Assembly (NCBI GenBank): GCA_900457075.1
Contig: UGYN01000002.1
Span: 434,001-498,000, forward strand
DNA: 64,000 bases
Reading direction: 5' to 3'
Source: Serratia quinivorans
GTDB taxonomy: Bacteria > Pseudomonadota > Gammaproteobacteria > Enterobacterales > Enterobacteriaceae
Shown: piece after piece, positions 10,387 to 20,796 of the stretch
How the letters are laid out: every line of letters starts with the position of its first letter
How positions within the stretch are numbered: the first letter of the stretch is position 1
Notes under the pieces: generated by a model
Seen by the model: the letters and a program-made list of their open reading frames with translations, nothing else
Database searches by the model: none
What the model was told of the DNA's origin: nothing
Position numbers and translations under genes: made by a program

Positions 10387-10409
10387 AACAAGCATTATAA
10401 ATGCAACTT
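10387..10409 (+). promoter_or_regulatory. NsrR-like operator of hcp-hcr
   Basis: An 11-1-11 palindrome: left arm AACAAGCATTA, one spacer base, right arm AAATGCAACTT. The right arm matches the NsrR half-site AAATGCATCTT at 10 of 11 positions and the left arm at most positions. NsrR is the NO-sensing repressor of hcp in enterobacteria. The site ends 16 nt before the hcp start codon and overlaps the leader, suited to repression. Confidence 0.7.
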
Positions 10410-10425
10410 TAAAAAGGAAGCGATT

Positions 10426-12075
10426 ATGTTTTGTGTGCAATGTGAACAAACTATCCGTACCCCGGCAGGCAACGGCTGCTCTTATGCCCAGGGTATGTGC
10501 GGCAAAACGGCGGAAACCTCCGACCTGCAGGACCTGTTAGTTGCGGCGTTACAGGGGCTTTCCGCCTGGGCGCTGCAAGCCAGGGCGCTCGGGATCGTCG
10601 ATCATGATATTGACAGCTTCGCCCCACGAGCTTTCTTCTCTACCCTGACCAACGTCAACTTCGATTCAGATCGCATTATCGGTTACGCACGCGAAACCAT
10701 CGCCCTGCGCGAATCTCTGGCCACCCGTTGCCGTCTGCTGGACGCCAGCGTCCATGTCGAACACCCATTGGCCAGTCTGCAGCTGGCCGGCGATGATATG
10801 TCTTCGCTGCTACAGCAGGCCGCGCAGTTTGCCCTCAATACCGATAAAGCCGAGGTCGGCGACGACGTACACGGCCTGCGCATGCTGTGCCTGTACGGCC
10901 TGAAAGGCGCCGCGGCCTATATGGAGCACGCTCACGTACTGGGCCAGTCCGATGACCAGATCTACACCGACTACCACGCCTTTATGGCCTGGCTCGGCAC
11001 CCAGCCGCGCGACGTGGATACCCTGCTGAACAACGCCATGGGTATCGGCAAAATGAACTTCAACGTGATGGCGATCCTCGATCACGGCGAAACTCAGGCT
11101 TACGGCGATCCGGTGCCAAGTGCGGTGAACGTGCGTCCGGTGGCAGGCAAAGCCATTCTGATCTCCGGCCATGATCTGAAAGATCTGCGCATGTTACTCG
11201 AGCAAACCGAAGGCCAGGGCGTGAACGTTTACACCCACGGTGAAATGCTGCCGGCGCACGGCTACCCGGAACTGAAAAAATTCAAGCATCTGGTGGGCAA
11301 CTACGGCAGCGGCTGGCAGAACCAGCAGACCGAGTTCGCCAAATTCCCCGGCCCGATCCTGATGACCTCTAACTGCATTATCGATCCCAATGTCGGTAAC
11401 TATGGCGATCGAATCTGGACGCGCAGCATCGTCGGCTGGCCGGGCGTCAACCATCTGGAAGGGGACGATTTCAGCCAGGTGATCGTTCAGGCGCAGAGCA
11501 TGAGTGGTTTCCCCTATAGCGAAATCGAACATATGATCACCGTCGGCTTCGGCCGCCAGACGCTGCTCAACGCCGCCGATACGGTGATCGACCTGGTGGC
11601 GCAAAAGAAACTGCGTCACGTCTTTTTGGTCGGCGGCTGTGACGGTAGCCGCGATGAGCGCAGCTATTTCACCGACTTCGCCCGCAGCGTTCCACAAGAC
11701 TGCCTGATCATGACGCTGGCCTGCGGCAAATACCGCTTCAACAAACTGGATTTCGGTACCCTGGAAGGCTTGCCACGTCTGTTGGACGTCGGTCAGTGTA
11801 ACGACGCCTATTCCGCCATCATGCTGGCGGTCAAACTCGCCGACACCCTCGGTTGCTCGGTCAACGAACTGCCACTGAGCCTGGTGCTGTCGTGGTTTGA
11901 GCAAAAGGCGATTGTCATCCTGCTGACGCTGTTGTCATTGGGGGTTAAAAACATTGTTACCGGGCCAACCGCGCCGGGCTTCCTGACCGACAACCTGATG
12001 GCGATCCTCAACGACAAGTTCGGCATGCGTCCGATCACCACCGTTGAGCAGGATCTGCAAGCCCTTCTCGGCTGA
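10426..12075 (+). CDS. hcp: Hybrid cluster protein / hydroxylamine reductase Hcp
   Basis: Cytoplasmic iron-sulfur-oxygen cluster enzyme of 549 aa. It acts as a high-affinity NO reductase and protein S-nitrosylase and can reduce hydroxylamine. The N-terminal cysteines follow C-x2-C-x11-C-x6-C (residues 3, 6, 18, 25), the spacing of enterobacterial [2Fe-2S] Hcp. Later hybrid-cluster segments such as [15 protein letters not shown] and LACGKYRFN are present. The ATG at 10426 has AAGGAAG just upstream; an earlier in-frame ATG at 10378 was rejected because it would lie upstream of the NsrR-like site. Co-directional with hcr after a 53-nt gap. Confidence 0.96.
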   Translation: MFCVQCEQTIRTPAGNGCSYAQGMCGKTAETSDLQDLLVAALQGLSAWALQARALGIVDHDIDSFAPRAFFSTLTNVNFDSDRIIGYARETIALRESLATRCRLLDASVHVEHPLASLQLAGDDMSSLLQQAAQFALNTDKAEVGDDVHGLRMLCLYGLKGAAAYMEHAHVLGQSDDQIYTDYHAFMAWLGTQPRDVDTLLNNAMGIGKMNFNVMAILDHGETQAYGDPVPSAVNVRPVAGKAILISGHDLKDLRMLLEQTEGQGVNVYTHGEMLPAHGYPELKKFKHLVGNYGSGWQNQQTEFAKFPGPILMTSNCIIDPNVGNYGDRIWTRSIVGWPGVNHLEGDDFSQVIVQAQSMSGFPYSEIEHMITVGFGRQTLLNAADTVIDLVAQKKLRHVFLVGGCDGSRDERSYFTDFARSVPQDCLIMTLACGKYRFNKLDFGTLEGLPRLLDVGQCNDAYSAIMLAVKLADTLGCSVNELPLSLVLSWFEQKAIVILLTLLSLGVKNIVTGPTAPGFLTDNLMAILNDKFGMRPITTVEQDLQALLG

Positions 12076-12128
12076 TAACGTTATTCCTGGGGTCGCGGAT
12101 AGCGGCCCCTTTGCTTTTGAGGTGCCCA

Positions 12129-13133
12129 ATGACCCAACCCAGCCCACTTTGCCCCAACCGCATGCAGGTGCATTCGATCCAGCAGGAAACCGCCGACGTC
12201 TGGACGCTCAACCTGATCTGCGATGTTTTTTACCCTTATCAACCCGGTCAGTTTGCGCTGGTCAGTATCCGTAATAGCGAAGACACTCTGCGCGCCTATA
12301 CGCTCTCCTCTTCGCCCGGCCAGAGCCGTTTTCTCAGCATCAGTGTACGTTGCCTGCCGGACGGCGTGGGTTCGCGCTGGTTAACCGGCGAAGTCAAACC
12401 CGGCAACACCCTGTGGCTGTCCGATGCGCAAGGCGAGTTTAGCTGTGAACAACATCCGGCCGATCGTTACCTGATGCTGGCGGCCGGCTGCGGCGTAACG
12501 CCGATCATCTCCATGTGTCGCTGGCTGGTGGCCAATCGCCCGGCCTGTGATATCGCAGTGATCTTTAACGTACGCACTCCCGCCGATACCATTTTTGCCG
12601 AGCAATGGCGCGAGTTGTGCGCCACGCACCCGCAACTGCGACTGACGCTGATGGCCGAACAGGACATTCAACCAGGTTATCTCAATGGGCGAATCAGTGC
12701 CGAAGTGCTGCGCCAGGCGGCGCCGGATATCACTGAGCGCACCGTGATGACCTGCGGCCCGGCCCCCTATATGGCTCAGGCAGAACGGCTTTGCCTGCAG
12801 CTGGGCGTAGCGGCCGACCGTTTCCATAAAGAGCAGTTCCATACCCCGGCAGCCACCGATGGCGAACAGGGCGAAGGATTAACCTTGCGCACCGCCCGCC
12901 CGCTGCGTGAGTTCCGCGTACCGGTCGGCAGCACATTGCTGGCGGCAATGGAAGCTCACGCGCTGCCGGTTAACGCCGCCTGCCGCGCTGGGGTGTGTGG
13001 TTCATGTAAAACCCGCATCCTCGAAGGTGATTACACCACCACCAGCAGCATGACGCTGACGGCGGCTGAAATCGCCCAGGGCTATGTGCTGGCCTGCAGT
13101 TGCCAACTGCAAGGTGACGTCACCCTCGCCTGA
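12129..13133 (+). CDS. hcr: NADH oxidoreductase Hcr (Hcp reductase)
   Basis: Flavo-iron-sulfur protein of 334 aa that passes electrons from NADH to Hcp. An N-terminal FAD domain contains RAYTLSSSPG (about residues 58-67). An NAD-binding domain contains AAGCGVTPI. A C-terminal plant-type [2Fe-2S] ferredoxin domain has CRAGVCGSCKTR and a later single cysteine (LACSC). The start MTQPSPLCPNRMQVHSI matches the family; the longer frame begins 18 nt earlier without similarity. Confidence 0.95.
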   Translation: MTQPSPLCPNRMQVHSIQQETADVWTLNLICDVFYPYQPGQFALVSIRNSEDTLRAYTLSSSPGQSRFLSISVRCLPDGVGSRWLTGEVKPGNTLWLSDAQGEFSCEQHPADRYLMLAAGCGVTPIISMCRWLVANRPACDIAVIFNVRTPADTIFAEQWRELCATHPQLRLTLMAEQDIQPGYLNGRISAEVLRQAAPDITERTVMTCGPAPYMAQAERLCLQLGVAADRFHKEQFHTPAATDGEQGEGLTLRTARPLREFRVPVGSTLLAAMEAHALPVNAACRAGVCGSCKTRILEGDYTTTSSMTLTAAEIAQGYVLACSCQLQGDVTLA

Positions 13134-13263
13134 TGCTTTCTGCCCCGTCGGCCACGATGGGGCATTTATCGGCAAGCAGGCTTTACCTTCCCCTTCTACA
13201 CTTTCCCGGTTCCATGTTCGTTACTGCGTTATTTGAGAAAGACTGATAAGTCATACCCAATAG

Positions 13264-13306
13264 ATTTCAAGTCACGGCCAGGCGGCACACGCTGTGGTTT
13301 GAAAGA
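13264..13306 (+). repeat. Dispersed palindromic repeat, copy upstream of poxB
   Basis: ATTTCAAGTCACGGC is followed, after a short loop, by the near-complement GCTGTGGTTTGAAAG, giving a long hairpin 32 nt before the poxB start. The outer arms and following GAT-AAGGG-like tail resemble the copy at 15099-15137. It looks like a small dispersed element whose 3' edge sits in the leader of the next gene. Confidence 0.65.
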
Positions 13307-13337
13307 TAAAGGGACCTTTACAACGCTTGGGGGAATT

Positions 13338-15060
13338 ATGAAGCAAACTATAGCCACACTGATCGCCAAAACTCTGGAACAGGCCGGTGTGAAACGCATT
13401 TGGGGCGTCACCGGTGATTCGCTCAACGGCCTCAGCGACAGCCTGCACCGTATGGGCACCATCGAATGGCTGGGAACCCGCCATGAAGAGGTCGCCGCCT
13501 TCGCCGCCGGAGCAGAAGCCCAGTTGACCGGTCAGTTGGCGGTCTGTGCCGGCTCCTGCGGCCCCCGGTAACCTGCATCTGATTAACGGTCTGTTCGACT
13601 GCCACCGCAATCATGTGCCGGTGTTGGCGATTGCCGCACACATTCCCTCCAGCGAGATCGGCAGTGGCTATTTCCAGGAAACCCACCCGCAAGAACTGTT
13701 TCGCGAATGCAGCCACTACTGTGAACTGGTCTCTAACCCGGAACAGTTGCCCCGGGTACTGGAAATCGCCATGCGCAAGGCGATCCTCAATCGCGGCGTG
13801 TCGGTGATCGTCCTGCCGGGCGACGTGGCGCTGCGGATGGCACCGGAAGACGCCAGCATGGTGTGGCACACCCCGGCACTGCCGCTGGTGCAACCGCCAA
13901 TGAGCGAACTGAACAGGCTGGCGGAGACCCTGAACAAGGCGAAGAACATTACGCTGATGTGCGGCAGTGGTTGTGCAGGCTCCCATGACGAAGTGGTCAA
14001 GTTGGCCGAACTGTTGCAGGCTCCGGTGGTTCATGCACTGCGCGGTAAAGAGCATATCGAATGGGACAACCCCTACAGCGTCGGCATGACCGGGCTGATC
14101 GGTTTCTCTTCCGGCTACCACGCCATGATGAACGCCGATACGCTGGTATTGCTCGGTACCCAGTTCCCGTACCGTGCCTTCTATCCGACCAATGCCAATA
14201 TCATTCAGATCGACATCAACCCCGGCAGCATCGGCGCACACTGCCCGGTCAATATGGCGCTGGTGGGGGATATCCATACCACCCTCACTGCCCTGCTGCC
14301 GCAGTTGGAACCCAAGAGCGACCGTGCGTTCCTCGACAAGGCGCTGGAGCACTACCGCACTGCGCGCAAGGATCTCGACGGGCTGGCGACGGCCAATGAC
14401 GATCAGCCGATTCACCCGCAGTACCTGGCGCAACAGCTCAGCCGGTACGCCAGCGATGACGCTATCTTCACCTGTGACGTCGGTACGCCCACCGTTTGGG
14501 CCGCACGTTATCTGAAGATGAACGGCAAACGCCGCCTGCTCGGGTCGTTCAATCATGGCTCGATGGCGAACGCCATGCCACAGGCGATTGGCGCACAGGC
14601 CACCGAACCGGGCAAACAGGTGATCGCCATGTGCGGCGACGGCGGCTTCACCATGTTGATGGGGGATTTCCTGTCGCTGGCCCAACTGAAACTGCCGGTC
14701 AAGATTGTGATTTTCAACAACAGCGTACTGGGCTTCGTGGCGATGGAAATGAAGGCCGGTGGCTACCTGACTGACGGCACCGATCTGCACAATCCTGATT
14801 TTGCGGCCATTGCCAACGCCGCCGGCATCAAAGGCATTCGCGTAGAGAAAGCTTCTGATTTGGATGGGGCGCTGCAGGAAATGCTGGCGCATCCCGGCCC
14901 GGCACTGCTGGACGTCGTCACCGCCAAACAGGAACTGGCGATGCCGCCGCAGATCAAATTCGAGCAGGCCAAGGGCTTTAGCCTGTATATGCTGCGCGCC
15001 ATTATCAACGGCCGCGGTGACGAAGTGGTCGAGCTGGCAAAAACCAACTGGTTGCGTTAA
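13338..15060 (+). pseudogene. poxB: Pyruvate dehydrogenase (quinone) PoxB, single frameshift
   Basis: Peripheral-membrane ThDP/FAD flavoenzyme that oxidises pyruvate to acetate and CO2 with ubiquinone in stationary phase. The first 75 codons ([20 protein letters not shown] onward) run to a stop at 13569. The rest of the protein continues in another frame from [14 protein letters not shown] to the stop at 15060. The break is one extra C in a C-run at about 13560-13566: GGC CCC GGT AAC is expected and one more C is present. With it removed the product is about 573 aa, the normal length. The ThDP motif [17 protein letters not shown] is intact, so sequencing error is as likely as inactivation. 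Confidence 0.9.
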
Positions 15061-15098
15061 TAATCGTGTCCTCTTTCAGCTAAAACTATCTCCAACAA

Positions 15099-15137
15099 AT
15101 TTCAAGTTGCAGCCAATAACGCTGCGGCTTGAAAGAT
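15099..15137 (+). repeat. Dispersed palindromic repeat, copy upstream of ltaE
   Basis: ATTTCAAGTTGCAGC, loop CAATAAC, then GCTGCGGCTTGAAAGAT. The two arms pair over about 15 bp with one mismatch. It is related to the copy at 13264-13306 and likewise ends just before a ribosome-binding site (GGGGAAAAGG) of the downstream gene. The parallel placement before poxB and ltaE suggests a mobile palindromic element. Confidence 0.7.
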
Positions 15138-15156
15138 GAAGGGGAAAAGGATTTTT

Positions 15157-16173
15157 ATGCTTATCGATCTACGCAGTGACACCGTGACCCGCCCCAGCGC
15201 CGCGATGCGCGAGGCCATGGCCCAGGCAGAAGTGGGTGATGATGTTTACGGCGATGACCCCACGGTCAACGCTCTGGAGGCAGAAGCGGTCCGTCTGTCC
15301 GGTAAAGAGGCGGCGCTGTTCCTGCCAAGCGGCACTCAGGCCAACCTGGTGGCGTTGCTGAGCCATTGCCAGCGCGGTGACGAGTACATTGTCGGCCAGC
15401 AGGCGCATAACTATAAATACGAGGCCGGCGGCGCGGCGGTGCTCGGCAGCATCCAGCCACAGCCGATTGAAGCTGACCCGGACGGCACCCTGCCGCTCGA
15501 TAAGGTCGCGGCGGCCATCAAACCCGACGATATCCACTTTGCCAAAACGCGCCTACTGAGCCTGGAAAACACCATCAGCGGCCGTGTGCTGCCCTTGGCG
15601 TACCTGCAGCAGGCCTGGCAATTCAGCCGCGAGCATCAACTGGCGTTACACATCGACGGCGCACGTATCTTTAACGCCGCCGTCGCGCTAAATGTGCCGT
15701 TGAAAGAGATTGTGCAGTACTGCGACACCTTCACCATTTGCCTGTCGAAAGGGCTGGGCGCGCCGGTGGGTTCGTTGCTGTGCGGCAGCGAAGCCTTTAT
15801 CCAGCAGGCCCTGCGCTGGCGTAAAATGACCGGCGGTGGCCTGCGGCAGGCCGGTATTCTGGCGGCGGCCGGTCTCTATGCGCTGGAGCACAATGTCGAA
15901 CGCCTGCGTGAAGATCACGACAATGCCAAATGGCTGGAACAACAACTGCAGCGGATTGGCGTGGAAATCGTCGAACCGGGCGCGCAGACCAACGTACTGT
16001 ACCTGCGCCAGTCACCAGAGCTGGCGGCCAGGCTGGGTCCCTGGATGCGTGAGCGCGGCGTGCTGATCAGCAGCGGACCACTGACGCGCATTCTGACCCA
16101 CCTTGACGTCAGCCGTCAGGATTTGCAGCAAGTGGTCGATTTATGGCAGCAGTTCCTCAGGCAGCACGCCTGA
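15157..16173 (+). CDS. ltaE: Low-specificity L-threonine aldolase LtaE
   Basis: PLP enzyme that splits L-threonine and L-allo-threonine to glycine and acetaldehyde; 338 aa, fold type I. RSDTVTRPS is at the N-terminus, HIDGARIFNAAVAL contains the cofactor aspartate, and LSKGLGAPVGS contains the Schiff-base lysine. The ATG at 15157 follows a good GGGGAAAAGG. The order hcp-hcr-poxB-ltaE equals that of E. coli. Confidence 0.95.
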   Translation: MLIDLRSDTVTRPSAAMREAMAQAEVGDDVYGDDPTVNALEAEAVRLSGKEAALFLPSGTQANLVALLSHCQRGDEYIVGQQAHNYKYEAGGAAVLGSIQPQPIEADPDGTLPLDKVAAAIKPDDIHFAKTRLLSLENTISGRVLPLAYLQQAWQFSREHQLALHIDGARIFNAAVALNVPLKEIVQYCDTFTICLSKGLGAPVGSLLCGSEAFIQQALRWRKMTGGGLRQAGILAAAGLYALEHNVERLREDHDNAKWLEQQLQRIGVEIVEPGAQTNVLYLRQSPELAARLGPWMRERGVLISSGPLTRILTHLDVSRQDLQQVVDLWQQFLRQHA

Positions 16174-16209
16174 GTGCTTGTCTGTACGGGGCGTCAACGC
16201 GCCCCGCAT

Positions 16210-16557
16210 TCAGAGTATCCAGCGGCCATAAACCCAGTACCAAATCGCCAGCGTCGCCACAATATTCAGCACCACGCTGACGATAAACCAGGTTTTGAAC
16301 GGCTGTTTCTGGGTTTTATGGCGAAAGACCTGCTGCGCAACTATCGCTCCCACCCAACCGCCCACCAGCCCGAACACCAGCAGCGTGCTTTCCGGCACCC
16401 GCTGCCAGCTTCTGCGTGCAGCAAACTTATCCGCACCGTAGACCACCAGCGTCAGCAGGTTAGCCAACAGCCACCACATCCAGATCGGATGCAAGAAAAA
16501 CAAACTGGCGATCAGCGCCAGTCCCAACAGGGCATAACAAACAGCATTGAGTTTCAT
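16210..16557 (-). CDS. DUF1294 family small membrane protein
   Basis: Protein of 115 aa with four predicted transmembrane segments. It shows the DUF1294 signature (YGADKFAARRSWQRVPESTL followed by GGWVGAIVAQQVFRHKT). In other proteins this domain often follows a cold-shock domain; here it stands alone. No function is known. It lies in the convergent gap between ltaE and ybjT and is not part of the E. coli order. Confidence 0.85.
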   Translation of the reverse strand: MKLNAVCYALLGLALIASLFFLHPIWMWWLLANLLTLVVYGADKFAARRSWQRVPESTLLVFGLVGGWVGAIVAQQVFRHKTQKQPFKTWFIVSVVLNIVATLAIWYWVYGRWIL

Positions 16558-16710
16558 ATCTTCCGGCTTAACGCAGACAAACGGCGGATAGTGTGACGCC
16601 CCCCGTCAGCGGATGCAATGCCCGCATAACCACACAAAAAGTGCATTTAAACCACGAGTTTGGCATCCTGTGACTATGCTAAACAGACTTTCACCGCAAA
16701 GGCGGCGCTA

Positions 16711-18150
16711 ATGACAGCTCAACGCGTACTGGTTCTTGGGGCCAGCGGCTATATCGGCCAAAACCTAATCCCCCACCTGATTGAACAGGGACATCACATT
16801 ACCGCCGCCGCACGTCGCATCGAATGGCTGCAGGAACAGCACTGGCCGCAGGTTAACTGCCAATATGTCGACGTTTACCGGCCGGAAACCCTGGCCGCCG
16901 CGCTGTGGGAGATCGACGCGGTTTATTATCTGATCCACGGTATGGGCGATGGCGATGATTTTATTGAAAAGGAACGCCAGGCCGCTGAAAACCTGCGTGA
17001 CGCGCTGCGTAATTCCAGCGTCAAACAGGTCATTTTTCTCGGCGCATTGCAACCCGAGGGCGACAGCTCGCCACACCTGGTGGCACGCAAGCTGACCGGG
17101 GAGATCCTGCGTCAGAGCGGTGTTCCCGTCACCGAGCTAAGAGCCAGTATTATTGTCGGCCCCGGCTCGGCCGCGTTCGAAATCATGCGCGATATGGTCT
17201 ACAACCTGCCGGTGCTTACGCCACCGCGCTGGGTACGTTCCAAATCTTCTCCGGTGGCGTTGGAAAACCTGCTGGTATATCTGGCCGATCTGCTGGCGCA
17301 TCCGGCGGAAGAAAACCGCATTTTTGACGTCGCCGGCCCGGAGTACATCAGCTACCAGACCATGTTTGAACGCTTTATTGCCATCAGCGGCAAGAAACGC
17401 TGGCTGATCCCGATCCCGCTGCCGACCCGATTTATCTCGGTCTGGTTTATCAGCATGATCACCTCGGTGCCCACGTCTATCGCCAACGCGCTGATCCAGG
17501 GGCTGAACCACGATCTGCCCGCCGACGGTAAACCGCTACAGACGTTAATCCCGCAGACGCTACAAACCTTCGATCAGGCGGTGACGGCCACCCTGCGGCG
17601 TGAGGAGGAAGTGGTCGATTCCGCCGACTGGGGTTACGACCCGGAAGCGCGGGCGCGCTGGCGGCCGGGCTATGGTTTTTATCCGAAGCAGGCGGGTTGC
17701 TCGATAGAAACCCAGGCATCCAGCCAGGCCCTGTGGCATACGGTGCAGCAACTGGGGGGCAAAGAGGGCTATTTTTACGCCAATATCCTGTGGCAGATCC
17801 GCGCACGTATGGACGATATGATTGGCAACCGCGTGGTTTATGGCCGTCCGCAGCGCGACACGCTGGAGGTTGGCGACGTCGTCGACGGCTGGAAGGTGAT
17901 CACCCTCAAACCACAGCGGCTATTGGCACTGCTGTTTGGCATGAAAGCCCCCGGCCTGGGCCGCCTCGCTTTCACCATCAAGGATCACGGCGACCATCGT
18001 ACCCTGGACGTACGAGCCTGGTGGCACCCCGCCGGGTTTAGCGGGCTGCTGTATTGGTTCGCTATGATGCCCGCTCATCTGTTTATTTTTCGCGGTATGG
18101 CACGGCGTATTGCCAAACTGGCCGAAGAGCATCCGCGCAATCAGCCGTAA
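16711..18150 (+). CDS. ybjT: SDR-family NAD(P)-binding protein YbjT (DUF2867)
   Basis: Inner-membrane-associated protein of 479 aa. An N-terminal atypical short-chain dehydrogenase domain has the nucleotide-binding motif GASGYIG (about residues 9-15). A C-terminal DUF2867 domain includes a hydrophobic stretch ([20 protein letters not shown]). The start [10 protein letters not shown] matches E. coli YbjT (476 aa); the upstream in-frame ATG at 16660 is not conserved. Physiological role unknown. Followed by ybjS as in E. coli. Confidence 0.92.
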   Translation: MTAQRVLVLGASGYIGQNLIPHLIEQGHHITAAARRIEWLQEQHWPQVNCQYVDVYRPETLAAALWEIDAVYYLIHGMGDGDDFIEKERQAAENLRDALRNSSVKQVIFLGALQPEGDSSPHLVARKLTGEILRQSGVPVTELRASIIVGPGSAAFEIMRDMVYNLPVLTPPRWVRSKSSPVALENLLVYLADLLAHPAEENRIFDVAGPEYISYQTMFERFIAISGKKRWLIPIPLPTRFISVWFISMITSVPTSIANALIQGLNHDLPADGKPLQTLIPQTLQTFDQAVTATLRREEEVVDSADWGYDPEARARWRPGYGFYPKQAGCSIETQASSQALWHTVQQLGGKEGYFYANILWQIRARMDDMIGNRVVYGRPQRDTLEVGDVVDGWKVITLKPQRLLALLFGMKAPGLGRLAFTIKDHGDHRTLDVRAWWHPAGFSGLLYWFAMMPAHLFIFRGMARRIAKLAEEHPRNQP

Positions 18151-18318
18151 CAGGCGGCATCCAGATGCTCAATTGTCGATCAACCGCACACTTTGCTGCT
18201 GCGGTTAGGCCCTTTCCGATTGCATAGAGCACGAAATAACGGAAGAATGGCATCTTATTTGCTGTAGCGCCGCTGAAGGCCGTCAGCATTCTGATTTTTG
18301 GTGAGAATAGAGTTCGTT

Positions 18319-19329
18319 ATGAAGGTATTGGTCACCGGTGCAACCAGTGGGTTAGGCCGTAACGCCGTTGAATATCTGCGCCGTCAGGGCATTAAAGTGC
18401 GCGCCACCGGTCGCAACCAGGCGATGGGCAATCTGCTGGAAAAAATGGGTGCGGAATTCATTCATGCCGATCTCACCAATCTGATCTCATCGCAGGCCAA
18501 AGCCATGCTGGCCGATGTGGACGTGCTGTGGCACTGCTCCAGTTTCACTTCCCCCTGGGGTACCGAAGAAGCCTTTGAACTGGCCAACGTGCGCGCCACC
18601 CGTCGCCTGGGCGAATGGGCGGCGGCCTACGGCGTTTCGCAGTTTATCCATATCTCTTCGCCGGCGGTTTACTTCGACTATCATCACCATCGCAATGTTA
18701 CCGAAGACTTCCGCCCTGTACGCTACGCCAACGAGTTTGCCCGCAGCAAGGCCGCCGGTGAACAGGTGATCCAACAGTTAGCGCTGTCCAACCCGCAGAC
18801 CCACTTCACCATCCTGCGCCCTCAGGGGTTATTCGGACCGCACGACAAGGTGATGCTGCCGCGTCTGTTACAGATGATCAAACGCTATGGCAACCTGCTG
18901 CTGCCACGCGGCGGTGCCGCGCTGGTGGACATGACCTATCTGGAAAACGCAGTGCACGCCATGTGGCTGGCGACCCAGAAAGAAAATACCCCGTCGGGCC
19001 GCGCCTATAACATCACCAACCAGCAACCGCGTCAGCTACGTAGCGTGGTGCAGCAGTTGATCGACGAGTTGGGCATGAAGTGTCGGATCCGCTCGGTACC
19101 CTACCCAATGCTCGACATGATGGCGCGTGGCATGGAAAAGCTCGGCAGCAAAAGTGAAAAAGAGCCGGTACTGACCCACTATGGCGTCGCCAAGCTCAAT
19201 TTTGATCTGACGCTGGACACCACACGTGCCCAGCAAGAGCTGGACTACCGGCCAATTATTTCGCTGGATGAAGGTATCTCGCGTACCGCCCGCTGGCTGA
19301 AGGATCACGGCAAGCTGCACGGCCTGTAA
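18319..19329 (+). CDS. ybjS: NAD-dependent epimerase/dehydratase-like YbjS
   Basis: Extended SDR-type oxidoreductase of 336 aa. [13 protein letters not shown] carries the Rossmann motif, and the catalytic-like S...Y-x3-K appears as [11 protein letters not shown] with a later [13 protein letters not shown]. The ATG at 18319 was chosen over 18298 from the family N-terminus. The substrate is unknown. 168 nt separate it from ybjT and it converges on amiD. Confidence 0.92.
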   Translation: MKVLVTGATSGLGRNAVEYLRRQGIKVRATGRNQAMGNLLEKMGAEFIHADLTNLISSQAKAMLADVDVLWHCSSFTSPWGTEEAFELANVRATRRLGEWAAAYGVSQFIHISSPAVYFDYHHHRNVTEDFRPVRYANEFARSKAAGEQVIQQLALSNPQTHFTILRPQGLFGPHDKVMLPRLLQMIKRYGNLLLPRGGAALVDMTYLENAVHAMWLATQKENTPSGRAYNITNQQPRQLRSVVQQLIDELGMKCRIRSVPYPMLDMMARGMEKLGSKSEKEPVLTHYGVAKLNFDLTLDTTRAQQELDYRPIISLDEGISRTARWLKDHGKLHGL

Positions 19330-20166
19330 TTAACGGGCGGCTCCGTATTTCAGCAACAGCGCATCGACAATCGCCTCACTCTCCGCATCCGGCTCACCGC
19401 GATAATCGCTGGGCCGGAAATGCATCTGAAACGCCGCCAGCACGTTTTTTTGCTGCCTGACATCCCAGCGCGCATCCATGCCGTAACCGTAACTCGCCAG
19501 CTTGGCCATCAACGGTGCCAGCGGCACTTCGGCATGCTTATCCCGCCCGCCCAATAGTTTCTGCACCTGCCCCTCATCCGGCCAGGCACCTATGCCCGCC
19601 TGCGCCAGTTGCTGCCAGGGGAATAACGGACCGGGATCCTGCTTGCGCTGCGGTGCAATGTCGCTGTGCCCCACCACGTCCGTCGGCTGAATGCCGTAGC
19701 GCTGGATAATATCGCGGCTCAGTGGGATCAACAGGGCAATTTGCTGTGGCGTATAGGGCTGCCAGTGGGTAAACAGCAGGGTTTGGTTGAACCCGCGATT
19801 GACGATCTCAATACCGATCGAGGTGTCATTGAGGTTGGTTCTGCCGCGCCAACTGCTGGCCCCGGCATGCCATGCTCGCAGAGCTTCCGGCACCAGTTGA
19901 AATGCCACCGGTTTGCCCTGAGCCAACGGCGGGTGCGCCGGCAACAGATAATGCGCACTAACGTGTTCATCCGTCAGGGTTTTCAATGAGGAGTGGAAGT
20001 CTTCGGCGGTGTAATGCATCACCAGAAAACGAATGCGCTGGTCTGCGCCCTGGGCCTGATGCAGCGTTTCTAGCTGATAGCCACCATGATCGACGATGGT
20101 GTTCTGCGGCATGCTTTGGCAGCCTGCGAGCAGCGCCACGGCAAATATCCCTGGCCAAATTTTCAC
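19330..20166 (-). CDS. amiD: N-acetylmuramoyl-L-alanine amidase AmiD (lipoprotein)
   Basis: Zinc amidase anchored in the outer membrane that cleaves MurNAc-L-Ala bonds, including anhydro-muropeptides. It is 278 aa. A lipoprotein signal peptide ends in lipobox LLAGC (Cys16). The amidase_2 domain has VMHYTAEDFHSS (first zinc His) and VGHSDIAPQRKQDPGPLF (second His and Asp). A C-terminal peptidoglycan-binding-like helical domain (from about residue 205) completes the AmiD architecture. Convergent with ybjS. Confidence 0.94.
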   Translation of the reverse strand: MKIWPGIFAVALLAGCQSMPQNTIVDHGGYQLETLHQAQGADQRIRFLVMHYTAEDFHSSLKTLTDEHVSAHYLLPAHPPLAQGKPVAFQLVPEALRAWHAGASSWRGRTNLNDTSIGIEIVNRGFNQTLLFTHWQPYTPQQIALLIPLSRDIIQRYGIQPTDVVGHSDIAPQRKQDPGPLFPWQQLAQAGIGAWPDEGQVQKLLGGRDKHAEVPLAPLMAKLASYGYGMDARWDVRQQKNVLAAFQMHFRPSDYRGEPDAESEAIVDALLLKYGAAR

Positions 20167-20312
20167 GAATCCCTCCTGTATTAGCTACGCCGAATTTGTT
20201 ACCCGGATTGATTAACTTGCATCCAATAATCAAGTTATTCAATAAATGATGACAGAGATGCCAGCCTCATCATTATTACGCCCCAGAGATTACCGGGGCG
20301 TGAAAGAAGGGA

Positions 20313-20636
20313 TTAACGACTGACTTTCACTGCGGTGCCGCTGACGGTCACCATCAGCATACTGCTGTCTTTACCCACGGTTTCGTAATCGATATCAATC
20401 CCGACCACTGCGTTGGCGCCCAACTCTTTTGCCTGCTCTTCCAGTTCCTTGAAGGCGATCAGACGCGCTTTACGCAGCTCTTTCTCATAGGCCCCGGAAC
20501 GGCCGCCGACGATGTCACGCACGCCGGCAAAGAAATCACGGAAAATATTGGCACCCAAAATTGCCTCGCCGGTGACAACGCCGCAGTACTCGGTAATGGT
20601 AAACCCTTCCAGGGTCGGGGTGGTTGAAAGCTGCAT
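20313..20636 (-). CDS. ybjQ: YbjQ, heavy-metal-binding-domain family (DUF74)
   Basis: Protein of 107 aa of the UPF0145/YbjQ family, which forms pentameric rings. Family marks are [21 protein letters not shown] at the N-terminus, [17 protein letters not shown], and [14 protein letters not shown] near the C-terminus. Function unresolved. A GC-rich stem (about 20280-20300) behind its stop may terminate it. Divergent from ybjP. Confidence 0.93.
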   Translation of the reverse strand: MQLSTTPTLEGFTITEYCGVVTGEAILGANIFRDFFAGVRDIVGGRSGAYEKELRKARLIAFKELEEQAKELGANAVVGIDIDYETVGKDSSMLMVTVSGTAVKVSR

Positions 20637-20796
20637 TAAAACTCCTTGCTGATTGATTCATGGCATTTATCTGACCATCGTTTTAGCATTATGTTCTGTA
20701 TTGAAATGGCACGCACTACGAATGCAAGGCCAGAAATCGCATTTATACTGTAGGCTAGTGGTCTTCATGGTAGAGACTTTCACATAAGGTAATGAG

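Noticed and set aside
11194..14892. Long minus-strand ORFs opposite hcp, hcr and poxB
   Set aside because: Antisense shadows of conserved genes, rich in His/Arg/Gln as usual for reversed GC-rich codons.
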